NCBI RefSeq assembly: GCF_002216065.1
Contig: NZ_CP022282.1
Span: 1,488,001-1,552,000, forward strand
Length of the DNA stretch: 64,000 bases
From: Chryseobacterium sp. T16E-39
GTDB taxonomy: Bacteria > Bacteroidota > Bacteroidia > Flavobacteriales > Weeksellaceae
Reading direction: 5' to 3'
The first letter of the stretch is position 1; each line of letters begins with the position of its first letter. Under the pieces are notes generated by a model. That model saw nothing but the letters and a program-made list of their open reading frames with translations. It had not been told where the DNA came from and did not search any database. The position numbers and the translations under genes are program-made. Below, one piece after another: positions 31,856 to 41,294 of the stretch.

Positions 31856-34186
31856 TTATTTTGTCCAATTGATTTTTGAATGTTTCACATCCTCGGAATT
31901 GGTTCCGATCATGATGTCAAATTCTCCCGGTTCCCAATCAAATTTTAAATCTCCATTATAGAATTTAAGATTTTCCGGTGTAATATCGAAAGTAACTTTC
32001 TTAGACTCGCCTTTTTTCAGGAAAACTTTTTGGAATCCTTTTAGTTCTTTTACAGGTCTGGTAATGCTTCCGACCATATCTCTGATGTATAACTGTACTA
32101 CTTCTGCCCCATCATAATTTCCTGAATTTGTAACAGTAACTGAAGCCTGAATTGTCTGATTCCCTTTTGGATTGGAATTAGACACACTAAGATCAGAATA
32201 ATTGAATTTTGTATAGCTCAATCCATAACCGAATGGATAAAGCGGGGTGTTACACTCATCCATATAATTGGAACGGAAACGTTGGTATTCACATTTATCA
32301 ACCAATTTCTGGTCTAACGGACGTCCTGTGTTTTTAGCATTATAGTAAATTGGAACCTGCCCCAGACTTCTTGGGAAAGTCATTGGTAATTTCCCGGAAG
32401 GGTTTACTTTTCCAAATAAAACATCTGAAATCGCATTTCCAGCTTCAGAACCCGAGAACCATACATTCAGAATAGCATCAGGAGTATCTTTTACATTCGT
32501 TAATGCCAAAGGACGGCCTGTGAAAAGAACCATCGCAATTGGTTTTCCTGTTTTCTTCAATTCATTTAAGAGATCAACCTGAGACTGAGGAATCGTGATT
32601 TCTGTTCTGGAGGAAGATTCGCCACTCATTTCCGCAGATTCTCCAATAGCCAGAATAATTACATCTGCTTTATTCGCAACATCCACAGCTTCTTTCAACA
32701 GAGCTTCTTTTGAACGGGTATCTCTATCCGTCTTCTTTCCATGAGCTGCATAGATATTTTCTAATTTTTCGCTGTAATCTATGTTTGCTCCTTTAGCAGA
32801 AATAAACTTCACCTCTTTTCCAAGATTATCCTGAAGCCCCTGCATTAGGTTAACAGCAGTTGCATGCTTGGCAGCCACACTCCATGTTCCGGCCATATTC
32901 AGTGAATTATTAACCAGTGGTCCGATTACCGCTACCGTTCCGGATTTTTTCAAAGGTAAAACCTGATTATCATTTTTCATCAATACCATCGACTGAGCGG
33001 CAACATTTCTGGCAATCGTACGATTTTCAAGATTATATACTTCTTTTGCAGCTAATTTTGCATCCCCATGTTTATATGGATTATCGAATAACCCTAAATC
33101 ATATTTAGCTTCAAGAATTCTTTTAGCAGCTATATCAATTTCTGCCTGGGTAACTTTCCCTTCAGATAAAGATTTCTTGAGGGTTGTTAAAAAGCCTTCC
33201 CCTACCATATCCATGTCTACCCCAGCTTTCAAAGCCAGAGCAGAAACCTGCTGGAGATCTCCCATCCCATGGTCCACCATTTCATTGATTCCGGTATAAT
33301 CGGTAACTACAAAACCTTTGAAATTCCATTTGTTTCTCAGAACCTCTGTCTGCAGCCATCTGTTTCCTGTTGCAGGAACACCATCCACCTCATTAAACGA
33401 AGCCATTACCGAGGCAACTCCTGCATCTACAGCAGCTTTATAGGGTGGAAAATATTCATTGAACATTCTTATATGGCTCATATCAACTGTATTGTAATCC
33501 CTTCCCGCTTCACCAGCTCCATACAATGCGAAGTGTTTTACACATGCCAGAATGTTTGTTCCGTTTGCCAAATCTTTCCCCTGATAGCCATAGACCATAT
33601 TTTTGGCAATTTCACTTCCTAAATAGGGATCTTCACCAGAACCTTCAGAAACTCTTCCCCATCTCGGTTCGCGAGAAATATCCACCATCGGAGAGAATGT
33701 CCAGTTGATCCCATCAGAAGATGCTTCTCTCGCTGCAACCTTTGCAGACTGCTGAATAAGATTCATATCCCAGGAAGCAGCTAAACCTAAAGGAATAGGA
33801 AAAGTGGTCTCATAACCATGGATAACATCCATTCCAAAGATCAATGGAATTTTCAAACGACTTTTTTCTACGGCAACTTTTTGAACTGCTTTAATTTTAT
33901 CAGCTCCTTTTATATTGAATAATCCGCCGACCAGACCTTGTTCTACTTTTTTACCTATATCAGAGCTTTGAGCTAACCCGGTTGTAAAGTCCCCTGAACT
34001 TGGTAAGTTAAGCTGTCCTATTTTTTCATCTAAAGTCATTTTTGACAAAAGCTGATCTACAAAGGCCTTTTTCTTCGCTTGATATTGAGCTGTCTGGTAG
34101 GATTGAACAGGTTTCACAACCATTTCCTGAGCCGAAAACACCTCCGAAAGCGCTAAAGCGGCTATTAAAATTAACTTTTTACTCAT
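31856..34186 (-). CDS. bglX: GH3 beta-glucosidase (BglX-type), last gene of the polysaccharide locus
   Basis: A 776-residue secreted exo-glycosidase with signal peptide ending EVFSAQ. The N-terminal TIM barrel carries the substrate loop GMDVIHGYETTFP, SREPRWGRVSEG and the nucleophile Asp296 in KGFVVTDYTG. The alpha/beta sandwich contains GESAEMSGESSSRTE, the expected acid/base region. A C-terminal fibronectin-III-like domain ends the chain. It would take glucose from the non-reducing end of beta-gluco-oligosaccharides. In the Bacteroides BT3566-BT3569 locus the GH3 partner of a GH144 enzyme is a beta-1,2-glucosidase, which suggests the same linkage here. That last point is inference from neighbours. 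Confidence 0.93.
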   Translation of the reverse strand: MSKKLILIAALALSEVFSAQEMVVKPVQSYQTAQYQAKKKAFVDQLLSKMTLDEKIGQLNLPSSGDFTTGLAQSSDIGKKVEQGLVGGLFNIKGADKIKAVQKVAVEKSRLKIPLIFGMDVIHGYETTFPIPLGLAASWDMNLIQQSAKVAAREASSDGINWTFSPMVDISREPRWGRVSEGSGEDPYLGSEIAKNMVYGYQGKDLANGTNILACVKHFALYGAGEAGRDYNTVDMSHIRMFNEYFPPYKAAVDAGVASVMASFNEVDGVPATGNRWLQTEVLRNKWNFKGFVVTDYTGINEMVDHGMGDLQQVSALALKAGVDMDMVGEGFLTTLKKSLSEGKVTQAEIDIAAKRILEAKYDLGLFDNPYKHGDAKLAAKEVYNLENRTIARNVAAQSMVLMKNDNQVLPLKKSGTVAVIGPLVNNSLNMAGTWSVAAKHATAVNLMQGLQDNLGKEVKFISAKGANIDYSEKLENIYAAHGKKTDRDTRSKEALLKEAVDVANKADVIILAIGESAEMSGESSSRTEITIPQSQVDLLNELKKTGKPIAMVLFTGRPLALTNVKDTPDAILNVWFSGSEAGNAISDVLFGKVNPSGKLPMTFPRSLGQVPIYYNAKNTGRPLDQKLVDKCEYQRFRSNYMDECNTPLYPFGYGLSYTKFNYSDLSVSNSNPKGNQTIQASVTVTNSGNYDGAEVVQLYIRDMVGSITRPVKELKGFQKVFLKKGESKKVTFDITPENLKFYNGDLKFDWEPGEFDIMIGTNSEDVKHSKINWTK

Positions 34187-34281
34187 TTTATCTTCATTTT
34201 TTAATAGTATTCTTGAATCTTAGATTTCATAAATTTATCTTCTTACATTATAGTTCTTACTTTTTGTTCTATTTTAATTAA

Positions 34282-34332
34282 ACGCAAAGGCGCAATTTTT
34301 GACAAACTTTATATTTTTAAGACGCAAAGGCG
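34282..34332. repeat. Pair of short direct repeats
   Basis: ACGCAAAGGCG occurs at 34282-34292 and again at 34322-34332, 40 bases apart, in the gap between the GH3 and alpha/beta-hydrolase genes. It resembles the ACGCAAAGAC stem of the terminator at 45976, a motif often reused between flavobacterial genes. Confidence 0.45.
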
Positions 34333-34374
34333 TTTCACTTAACCAAGGCTTGTACTTTATTTTTCCTAATAGGA

Positions 34375-35085
34375 TTATTTATCTCCCTTTTTCTTAGACA
34401 ACATCCATTCGTAGAGTTTGGGATCTGAATACGCAGAATCCCAGGAATTATGATTATCATTAGGGAATATAATGAGTTCTGCACCAGGATTTACCGGATG
34501 GAGCTTCTGGTAGAATTTAAATGCATTTTCAGGTAAGACAATATCGTCCATTCCTCCATGAAAAATTTTCATATTCAGATCTTTATACCGGTTGATATTT
34601 GCCGTCATTATCTGATCCGTAGGTGCACAGACAGGAACTACAGCTGCAAACATTTCAGGATGTTCCATAGCCAGCTTTAAAGTACCCCATCCTCCCAGTG
34701 AAAGGCCTGTCAGGTAAATTCTTGAGGCATCAATTTTATATTTTTTCTGAATCTCTTTGATCAGATTATAAATGGTCACTGTATCCCACCAACTGTCCGC
34801 AGGACACTGAGGTGCTAAAATTGCTACAGGTTCCTTGATCAGATTTTTATAAGTAAAAGGACTGTGGACTTTTACCAGTTCCAGATCCGTTCCTCTTTCT
34901 CCTGATCCATGCAGAAATACAATTAAAGGAACATTCCCTTTTACTTTTTGTGGATAATCCAGAATATAAGATACTTTTTCCGCCCTCTTGATTTCTTTGT
35001 TCAGTTCAGCTTTGATCTCCTGCGCATTCAGTTGTAATGCAAGAAGAGGAAGCAAGAGGAGCGCATGTCTTAGTTTTAATTTCAT
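34375..35085 (-). CDS. Secreted alpha/beta-hydrolase (esterase/prolyl-oligopeptidase-like)
   Basis: The signal peptide (LLLLPLLALQLNAQ) precedes a 236-residue alpha/beta-hydrolase. Oxyanion region VFLHGSGERG is followed by the nucleophile elbow GLSLGGWG (Ser129). The Asp is likely in GGMDDIVLP and the His in PNDNHNSW. This fits the dienelactone-hydrolase / PHB-depolymerase-like esterases found in sugar-utilization loci, where some remove acyl groups from glycans. It sits between the glucoamylase-family and GH3 genes in the locus, so a glycan-deacylating role is plausible. Confidence 0.85.
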   Translation of the reverse strand: MKLKLRHALLLLPLLALQLNAQEIKAELNKEIKRAEKVSYILDYPQKVKGNVPLIVFLHGSGERGTDLELVKVHSPFTYKNLIKEPVAILAPQCPADSWWDTVTIYNLIKEIQKKYKIDASRIYLTGLSLGGWGTLKLAMEHPEMFAAVVPVCAPTDQIMTANINRYKDLNMKIFHGGMDDIVLPENAFKFYQKLHPVNPGAELIIFPNDNHNSWDSAYSDPKLYEWMLSKKKGDK

Positions 35086-35145
35086 ATTGTTATTTAGATT
35101 TGGCTAAAGCTTGTTTCTATTGGTGATTGGGTTTATAAAATTAAA

Positions 35146-36528
35146 TTACTTAATTCCATATTTTGTTGACTGAAAGCTTAATTTCTTAAGCCCTTGTTGA
35201 ATTTCAGGGGCATTCATAAATAATTTCCATAAAAATCCTGTTCTGTAATTTTCTATCATGGGAGCAATGGTTCCCTGATCTATCGCCAGATATCTTGGTG
35301 TAAACCAATTGTTATAATTGATCGATGTCGCATCATAAGGCCCCGCAGAACCAACAAATTCAGGTTTTTGAATATAAATAAATTTCAAAAAATTCATGGA
35401 TTCTTTTGGTGAATAAGGAAAACTACTTAAGGCAGCTGTTGGAGAAATAACACCATGATCATTTTGAGGAAAATGGGCGTTGTATCCTGTGGTTCCATCT
35501 TCATTTCTGGAATAGCTTGCAGTAAGTCCCCAATAGTTTGGCCCATACCCCTTCCATTGTTTTGGATTTTCTACGCAATATTGGTAATCGATCAAAACCT
35601 GATTTTTATTGAGATCAAAATAATTTTTAATCAACTTATCAGACAATCCGGTCGGATCTAAACCGATATAGGAATAATGTGCCCAGAAAAGGGGGCCTCC
35701 ATATTCTTCAGCATAATTATGCTTCACATACATCGGAAGCCCATATTTTGTTTTATCTGAAAGAAAAGTTCCGTTTCTCGTCCACCCTTTATAATACGTT
35801 TCAGCATCAATGGAATAGGTTGGAGATGAAGCCGCCAAAATGTAGGTAATCATGCATTCGTTATATCCCTCCAACGGAAAATTCATTTCCCACTGGTACT
35901 CGGGTGACCAGTGCCAATACAGCACCTTTTTACCCCCTTTTGTATACCAGTTCCACTGAATACCTTTCCACAATTCATCACATTTTTTAGCCAACGCTTT
36001 TTCCTCTGCATTTCCATTTTTAAAATATTCACGGACCATTAATATTCCTGATGTTAAAAATGCAGTTTCAACCAAATCTCCACCGTTATCTTTTTTACCA
36101 AAAGGAACCGTTTTTCCTGTTTCTCCATTGATCCAGTGTGACCATGCTCCTTTAAAACGATCCGCCTTAGCAAGGAAGTCCATCATATGGGAAAGTCTTT
36201 TCACCGCTTCTTTTCTTGGGACAAAGCCTCTTTCCACTCCGACTAAAATTGTGGCCAGCCCAAATCCTGATCCACCTGTAGTTACTACATGTTTATCATG
36301 ATCCGGATAGATGTCGTCTTCGTGATAACGCTCCCTTCCCAACATAGAATTCGGTTCTGCATACTCCCAGAAATACCTTAGAGCATCTTTCTGAACTTTA
36401 TCCATTAATTGTTCATCCGTAATATCGTTTTTTACTGTTTCCTTTTTAAGAACTTCTTGACTTTGAATCTGAGCTTTACAGAAAAAAAGAGATGCAACTG
36501 TAATAATAGAGACAATACCTAGCTTCAT
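35146..36528 (-). CDS. Glucoamylase-family (PF10091, GH144-like) glucanase
   Basis: The 460-residue secreted protein (signal ending CKAQ) is an (alpha/alpha)6-barrel enzyme. The first conserved stretch is DALRYFWEYAEPNSML, followed by TTGGSGFGLATILVGVERGF. The GKKDNGGDLVETAFL region and the C-terminal IDQGTIAPMIENYRTGFLWKLFM stretch are hallmarks of PF10091. Characterised members of GH144 cut beta-1,2-glucan (SGL-type endo or sophorose-releasing). Together with SusC/D and GH3, this predicts cleavage of beta-1,2-glucan, although the glucoamylase name is historic and the linkage is inferred. Confidence 0.88.
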   Translation of the reverse strand: MKLGIVSIITVASLFFCKAQIQSQEVLKKETVKNDITDEQLMDKVQKDALRYFWEYAEPNSMLGRERYHEDDIYPDHDKHVVTTGGSGFGLATILVGVERGFVPRKEAVKRLSHMMDFLAKADRFKGAWSHWINGETGKTVPFGKKDNGGDLVETAFLTSGILMVREYFKNGNAEEKALAKKCDELWKGIQWNWYTKGGKKVLYWHWSPEYQWEMNFPLEGYNECMITYILAASSPTYSIDAETYYKGWTRNGTFLSDKTKYGLPMYVKHNYAEEYGGPLFWAHYSYIGLDPTGLSDKLIKNYFDLNKNQVLIDYQYCVENPKQWKGYGPNYWGLTASYSRNEDGTTGYNAHFPQNDHGVISPTAALSSFPYSPKESMNFLKFIYIQKPEFVGSAGPYDATSINYNNWFTPRYLAIDQGTIAPMIENYRTGFLWKLFMNAPEIQQGLKKLSFQSTKYGIK

Positions 36529-36555
36529 AAATGGCTTTTTATTTAGGGTTAAGTA

Positions 36556-36586
36556 AAAATAGCCAAAGCTGAACTTTGGCTATTTT
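36556..36586 (-). terminator. Terminator after susD
   Basis: AAAATAGCCAAAG (36556-36568) pairs with CTTTGGCTATTTT (36574-36586) around CTGAA, within 30 bases of the SusD stop. It would limit read-through from susC-susD into the hydrolase genes, a common way to keep transporter mRNA high. Confidence 0.85.
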
Positions 36587-36599
36587 ATATGATTATAGA

Positions 36600-38063
36600 T
36601 TAATAACCTGGGTTTTGAGCCGACAAACCTCCAGACTCACTAATAAACTCTTGAGGCAAAGGAAATACCTCATGTTTTCCAATTTGGAATACCTTCCCAC
36701 CATCTGCAGCCATAGCTGCTTGTGCCTGACCTGTTCTTACAAGATCAAACCATCTGTCGTGTTCGAAAGCTAGTTCCAATCTTCTTTCTTTCCAGATTGC
36801 ATTCCTTACATCTGCTTGAGAACTTGCTGTCGTATTTGCAACACTAGCTCTTGTTCTCACTTGGTTTAAAAATGGAATAGCTGCAGAAGTCTGCCCCAAT
36901 TCATTCATCGCCTCTGCTTTAATTAAAAGAATTTCGGCATATCTTAAATAACGAATATTTGTATCTGTAGATGCCTGATCTCTATAATTAGATGAGTACG
37001 CTTTATAATTGTAAAATTTATTTTCCACATTAGGTCCTACGTGATACCCATCATATAAGGTCATATCCTTATGGATTATTGTTGCATCTCTTCTTGTATC
37101 TGTTGTCGAATAAGCATCGTATAATCCTTGAGTAGGAGTTGCAAATCCCCAACCCCAACCAGTAGTACCTCTTGCTCCTTGGACCTGACTATATTGCTGA
37201 ATAGCTTTCCCAGAAGTTCCTCCACTACCTTGAATTTCAAAAATAGATTCTCCATTATTTTCTCCAGACACTTTATAAATATCAATAAAATTAGGAGTAA
37301 GAGAATAACCAGTAACCAAGTTTGTTTGTTCTATTGCTAACTGCCATTTTTTCTGGTATAAATACACTTTAGCCAATAATGCATGTGCAGCACCAACAGA
37401 AGCTCTTCCTACATTAGCTCCTGTATAGCTCGACTTATCTGGAAGTGCTGTAATTGCATCTTTTAAATCCTGTTCAATAAAAGCATAAATTTCTTCTTTA
37501 CTTTTTCTTGTAAGAGTCATCTTTTTATCTTCCTCATCTCCAGAAACAGGAACATGATCAACTAAAGGAACACCACCAAATGATTTTACCAAAGTAAAAT
37601 ACATAAATGCGCGCAAAAACTTAGCTTCTCCAATCAATCTTTTTCTTAATTCTGAATCTGCCTTATTTAGCTGAGGAATATATTTTAAAGCTTGATTAGC
37701 TCTATTAATTCCTTGGTAATTTGAAGCGAATAATTCTTTAAAAGAAGGGGTCGATGGAGTGAAATTTAAAGCGTCTAAAATATCTTTATCTGATCCTGCA
37801 TCTCCAGGGCTAGAGCCTTTATCCGCATCATCTGAAACAATAGAAGTTACTCCAATCCAAGCAAATGTACTCATATTCCAATCCAAGAACTTAGCATAAA
37901 TTGCAGTAACAAATTGATTTGCTCCATCATTATTATTATATATTTCCAAATTTGATTCTGGAATATTTTCCGATGGAGACACATCAATAAAATCATTACT
38001 ACAACTTTGATTTATAGCTCCAAAAAACAATATAGCAGCTGCTATAATATATTTCTTATTCAT
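36600..38063 (-). CDS. susD: SusD/RagB-family outer-membrane glycan-binding lipoprotein
   Basis: The 487-residue lipoprotein (lipobox NQSC at about residue 21) is the surface lid of a SusCD pump. N-terminal TPR-like helices appear (KFLRAFMYFTLVKSFGGVPLV, HALLAKVYLYQKKW), with LRYAEILLIKAEAMNEL and the family's ERRLELAFEHDRWFDLVRTG near the end. It starts four bases after the susC stop codon, so the pair is translationally close. It would bind the glycan at the cell surface and hand it to SusC. Confidence 0.95.
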   Translation of the reverse strand: MNKKYIIAAAILFFGAINQSCSNDFIDVSPSENIPESNLEIYNNNDGANQFVTAIYAKFLDWNMSTFAWIGVTSIVSDDADKGSSPGDAGSDKDILDALNFTPSTPSFKELFASNYQGINRANQALKYIPQLNKADSELRKRLIGEAKFLRAFMYFTLVKSFGGVPLVDHVPVSGDEEDKKMTLTRKSKEEIYAFIEQDLKDAITALPDKSSYTGANVGRASVGAAHALLAKVYLYQKKWQLAIEQTNLVTGYSLTPNFIDIYKVSGENNGESIFEIQGSGGTSGKAIQQYSQVQGARGTTGWGWGFATPTQGLYDAYSTTDTRRDATIIHKDMTLYDGYHVGPNVENKFYNYKAYSSNYRDQASTDTNIRYLRYAEILLIKAEAMNELGQTSAAIPFLNQVRTRASVANTTASSQADVRNAIWKERRLELAFEHDRWFDLVRTGQAQAAMAADGGKVFQIGKHEVFPLPQEFISESGGLSAQNPGY

Positions 38064-38067
38064 TTTT

Positions 38068-40920
38068 TTAAAAATTTAAGTTTACTCCAAATACGAAAGA
38101 TCTTAAGCTAGGGTAAGTATCCAGTTCAACACCTGTTAGCTTGTATGGATCTCCCTCTACAGCAGCATCTGTGGGATTATAGCCTGATAACTCAGACGAA
38201 TAACCCGAATACTTTTGGAATACAAAAGGATTAATTGCGCTTACATATAATTTAATTGATTTCACATAATCAGTGATATTTTTAAATGTATATCCTACTG
38301 ATATGTTATTGATTCTAAAATAATCACCACTTTCTAAAAAGAATGACGAAGCAATTGGTATAGCGGTCGTTGGCGCTGGATTCGCAGCTCCTGTGTTAGA
38401 TGGTGTCCAATAGTTATCTGCTACAGAAGACTCTATGTTTTCTCCATTGATTCTTTGAGCTTTTTTTCCATTATATACTTTAAAACCAAATGCTCCATAC
38501 CCATTTATTGCAAAATCCCAATTCTTATAAGCCATTGAAACATTAATACCTAATGTAGATTTTGGAATATATGAGTCAAAGTAACGTCTATCTCCAGCGT
38601 CTGCTTTACCTGTTACCCCATTACCATTTAAATCTTTAAACTTCATGTTTCCATTGGAATCATATCCATCAAAATCCCATAAATAGAAACTTCCTAAAGC
38701 ATGCCCTACTGAAGATGCATCAAATAATTTTGTCCATTCTCCATTCCCTAAACTTCCTCCGTTAATCTGAGAAATAGGTTTTGAAGCATCTATACTTGTC
38801 AACCTATTTTTATTAAATGAATAATTAGCGCCAACGGAGTAGGAAAAGTCTTCACCTACTTTATCAGACCAATTCAAACCGACCTCAGCTCCTTTATTTA
38901 CAACACTTCCCATGTGCGAATAATTCACTTCCGAAATTCCAGTCCCTAAATAAGGAGTAACTGCTAGAATAATATTTTTAGTCTTTCTGTTATAAACATC
39001 AAAAGATCCTGTTAATCTATTATTTAAAATTCCAAAATCCAATCCTGCTGAAGATTCTTCTGTCACTTCCCATCCTAAATTTGGATCATAACTTTTATTC
39101 ACAGTAATACCGTTACTTACCGGAGAATTACCAAATCCATAATTGTAAGCAGCACCAGATAATAATGGTAAATAGTTAAGGGGAACATTTTGGTTACCAA
39201 TTTTACCCCAACCTCCTCTTATTTTTAAAGTATTAAAAAATCCGCCTTTCAAAAAGTCCTCTTCAGAAATAATCCATCCCGCTCCTAATGAAGGAAATGT
39301 TCCCCATTTGTGCCCATCAGCAAATTGAGAAGAACCATCACGTCTTATAGTACCACTTAATAAATAACGATTCATAAACTTGTATTGTACTCTACCAAAA
39401 TATGAAATCGTTGTATTCCTGTTATATTTTACAGATTCAATAGCTTTAGTAGTCGCATCACTGTACAAGTAATTATAATAATCTGTTCCCGAAAGATTCC
39501 AATAATCTTGAGAAACAGGTACATTTTGTCTATTGATGATTAGGGATTCAATACCATTTTTCACAGACGCTTCCGTTCCAGCAACCACTTCTATATCATG
39601 ATTACCGGTCTTTTTAGTGTATGTTAAATAGTTACTTAATAACCAATTGTAATAATTTTGATTTTTGTTCGTCAATCTGGTAGTGGGCGAAGTAGACTGA
39701 TATTGACTCTCAAGTCTTGTAGGATCATTAGCTAACCATAAAGATTTAGAATTAACAAAGTTATAATACTTGTAATTATTATATTCTCCATTAAATTGAG
39801 ATGTGAATTTTAAATCTTTGACAATGTCAATATCCAATTTTAGTCCTCCCTGTAATAAAAAGTTTTTGCCTCTTTGATCATCATAAGCTAATTGCATAAC
39901 TGGATTTGATACATTATTAAACCTCCCTCCAGTATAACTTATATTTCCATTGTTATCATATATTGGTTGCCCATATTGCCCACTAGGATAATAAACAGGA
40001 ACAAGAGGAGATTGTTTATAAGCTGATGTAAATGCTCCCAACGATTTCGGAGTATCATTTGTAAAAGTGACACTTAAATTTTGAGATAAGCGAATGCCTT
40101 TAGCAATTTTATATTCGTTATTTAACCTTACAGTATTTCTATTATAATTTGTTCCATTAAGAATTGATTGTTCATCATAATTACTAAAACTCAGAAAATA
40201 TTTCACTGCCTCAGTCGATCCGGAAATTGAAACATTATGCTGATTGTATACACCAGTCCTTGTGATCTCGTCGAACCAATTTGTATTATACGGTTGATTA
40301 GGATTTAAATTAACACTCCCGACTCCTGCATTATTATAATTTGCAAACTGGGAAGCATTAGCCATTTTAACTTTCTTTAGTGGGTTTCTTATTCCAATTA
40401 ACCCATCATAAGATACACTTAACTTTCCTTTACCACTTTTTGTAGTGATAATAATAACACCGTTTGCAGCTCTATTACCATAAATCGCCAATGCTGTTGC
40501 ATCTTTTAGAACATCATAGGTTAAAATATCATTTGAATTAATATTATTAATATTATCAGTAAACATACCATCTACAACATATAATGGTGTTCGTCCTCCT
40601 AGTACAGTCCCGAGACCTCTAATTGTAACTGTTGGAGTTGATCCTGGCATATCAGAAGCTGTTACTTGTACCCCTGCTGCTTTTCCTTGAATAGCTTGCG
40701 AAGCATTTAAAACTTTCGTTCTTGTTACTTCCTCCGCGCTTATAGAACTGATAGAAGTTGTATTATCAACCTTCTTACGGCTTCCATATCCAATCATAAC
40801 CACCTCTTCGATCTTCTGTTCTTTGGTAACAGTATCCTTAGGTGTCACCTGTGCATTGACGTTCATACCAAAGTATAAAACAGCAACGAGTGATGAATAC
40901 TTTAAATCACTTTGTTTCAT
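38068..40920 (-). CDS. susC: SusC/RagA-family TonB-dependent transporter, short N-terminus
   Basis: I start at the ATG at 40920 (950 residues), which gives a signal peptide (MKQSDLKYSSLVAVLYF...NAQ). The annotated-looking start at 40944 adds eight residues. After the signal comes a TonB-box-like stretch (EEVVMIGYGSRKK), the plug with NASQAIQGKAAGVQV, TVTIRGLGTVLGG, PLYVVDG and GNRAANGVIIITTK, then a 22-strand-type barrel ending in F-V-F-G-V-N-L-N-F. The CarboxypepD_reg-like domain that normally precedes the plug of SusC proteins is absent. It imports oligosaccharide across the outer membrane with TonB energy. Confidence 0.95.
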   Translation of the reverse strand: MKQSDLKYSSLVAVLYFGMNVNAQVTPKDTVTKEQKIEEVVMIGYGSRKKVDNTTSISSISAEEVTRTKVLNASQAIQGKAAGVQVTASDMPGSTPTVTIRGLGTVLGGRTPLYVVDGMFTDNINNINSNDILTYDVLKDATALAIYGNRAANGVIIITTKSGKGKLSVSYDGLIGIRNPLKKVKMANASQFANYNNAGVGSVNLNPNQPYNTNWFDEITRTGVYNQHNVSISGSTEAVKYFLSFSNYDEQSILNGTNYNRNTVRLNNEYKIAKGIRLSQNLSVTFTNDTPKSLGAFTSAYKQSPLVPVYYPSGQYGQPIYDNNGNISYTGGRFNNVSNPVMQLAYDDQRGKNFLLQGGLKLDIDIVKDLKFTSQFNGEYNNYKYYNFVNSKSLWLANDPTRLESQYQSTSPTTRLTNKNQNYYNWLLSNYLTYTKKTGNHDIEVVAGTEASVKNGIESLIINRQNVPVSQDYWNLSGTDYYNYLYSDATTKAIESVKYNRNTTISYFGRVQYKFMNRYLLSGTIRRDGSSQFADGHKWGTFPSLGAGWIISEEDFLKGGFFNTLKIRGGWGKIGNQNVPLNYLPLLSGAAYNYGFGNSPVSNGITVNKSYDPNLGWEVTEESSAGLDFGILNNRLTGSFDVYNRKTKNIILAVTPYLGTGISEVNYSHMGSVVNKGAEVGLNWSDKVGEDFSYSVGANYSFNKNRLTSIDASKPISQINGGSLGNGEWTKLFDASSVGHALGSFYLWDFDGYDSNGNMKFKDLNGNGVTGKADAGDRRYFDSYIPKSTLGINVSMAYKNWDFAINGYGAFGFKVYNGKKAQRINGENIESSVADNYWTPSNTGAANPAPTTAIPIASSFFLESGDYFRINNISVGYTFKNITDYVKSIKLYVSAINPFVFQKYSGYSSELSGYNPTDAAVEGDPYKLTGVELDTYPSLRSFVFGVNLNF

Positions 40921-40945
40921 ATAGTTCAATTTTATTTCGTACAAT

Positions 40946-40976
40946 CAAATTTCGAGACAGGTTTTTAAACCATCAA
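40946..40976 (-). promoter_or_regulatory. Promoter candidate for the SusC-led locus
   Basis: On the minus strand, TTG (40976-40974), a 20-base spacer and GAAATTTG (40953-40946) approximate TTG-N19-TAnnTTTG. It lies 25 bases before the ATG at 40920. No hybrid two-component or ECF/anti-sigma gene for glycan sensing is next to the locus. Confidence 0.5.
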
Positions 40977-41227
40977 GCTGTCTTTAATTAAATAAATATT
41001 CTATTTCTCAAAAAAAGACATTAACCAAAATTATAAAATATATGAACTATTCTTAAAATATCGTAATAATTCTAAAATTAGCTTAATACTCCATGTTGCA
41101 TGTGTGAAAAGTTTATTTTTTAACGTATTATCAATAAAAATAAATTTAGTTTAACATTAAATTTATAATGAATTTTAAAGGGTTTCTAGAGAATAACTCC
41201 CCAAAACACGAACATTAATTTAATATT

Positions 41228-41257
41228 TTGTTAAACAGATTTTCCTCTTTACCTTTG
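41228..41257 (+). promoter_or_regulatory. Promoter for the DUF4197 gene
   Basis: TTG (41228-41230), a 19-base spacer and TACCTTTG (41250-41257) fit the Bacteroidota consensus almost perfectly. This is the clearest promoter in the window. The remainder of 40977-41227 is AT-rich without features. Confidence 0.7.
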
Positions 41258-41294
41258 GCGTACTATTTGAAAATACTACCATTAATAAAAATCA

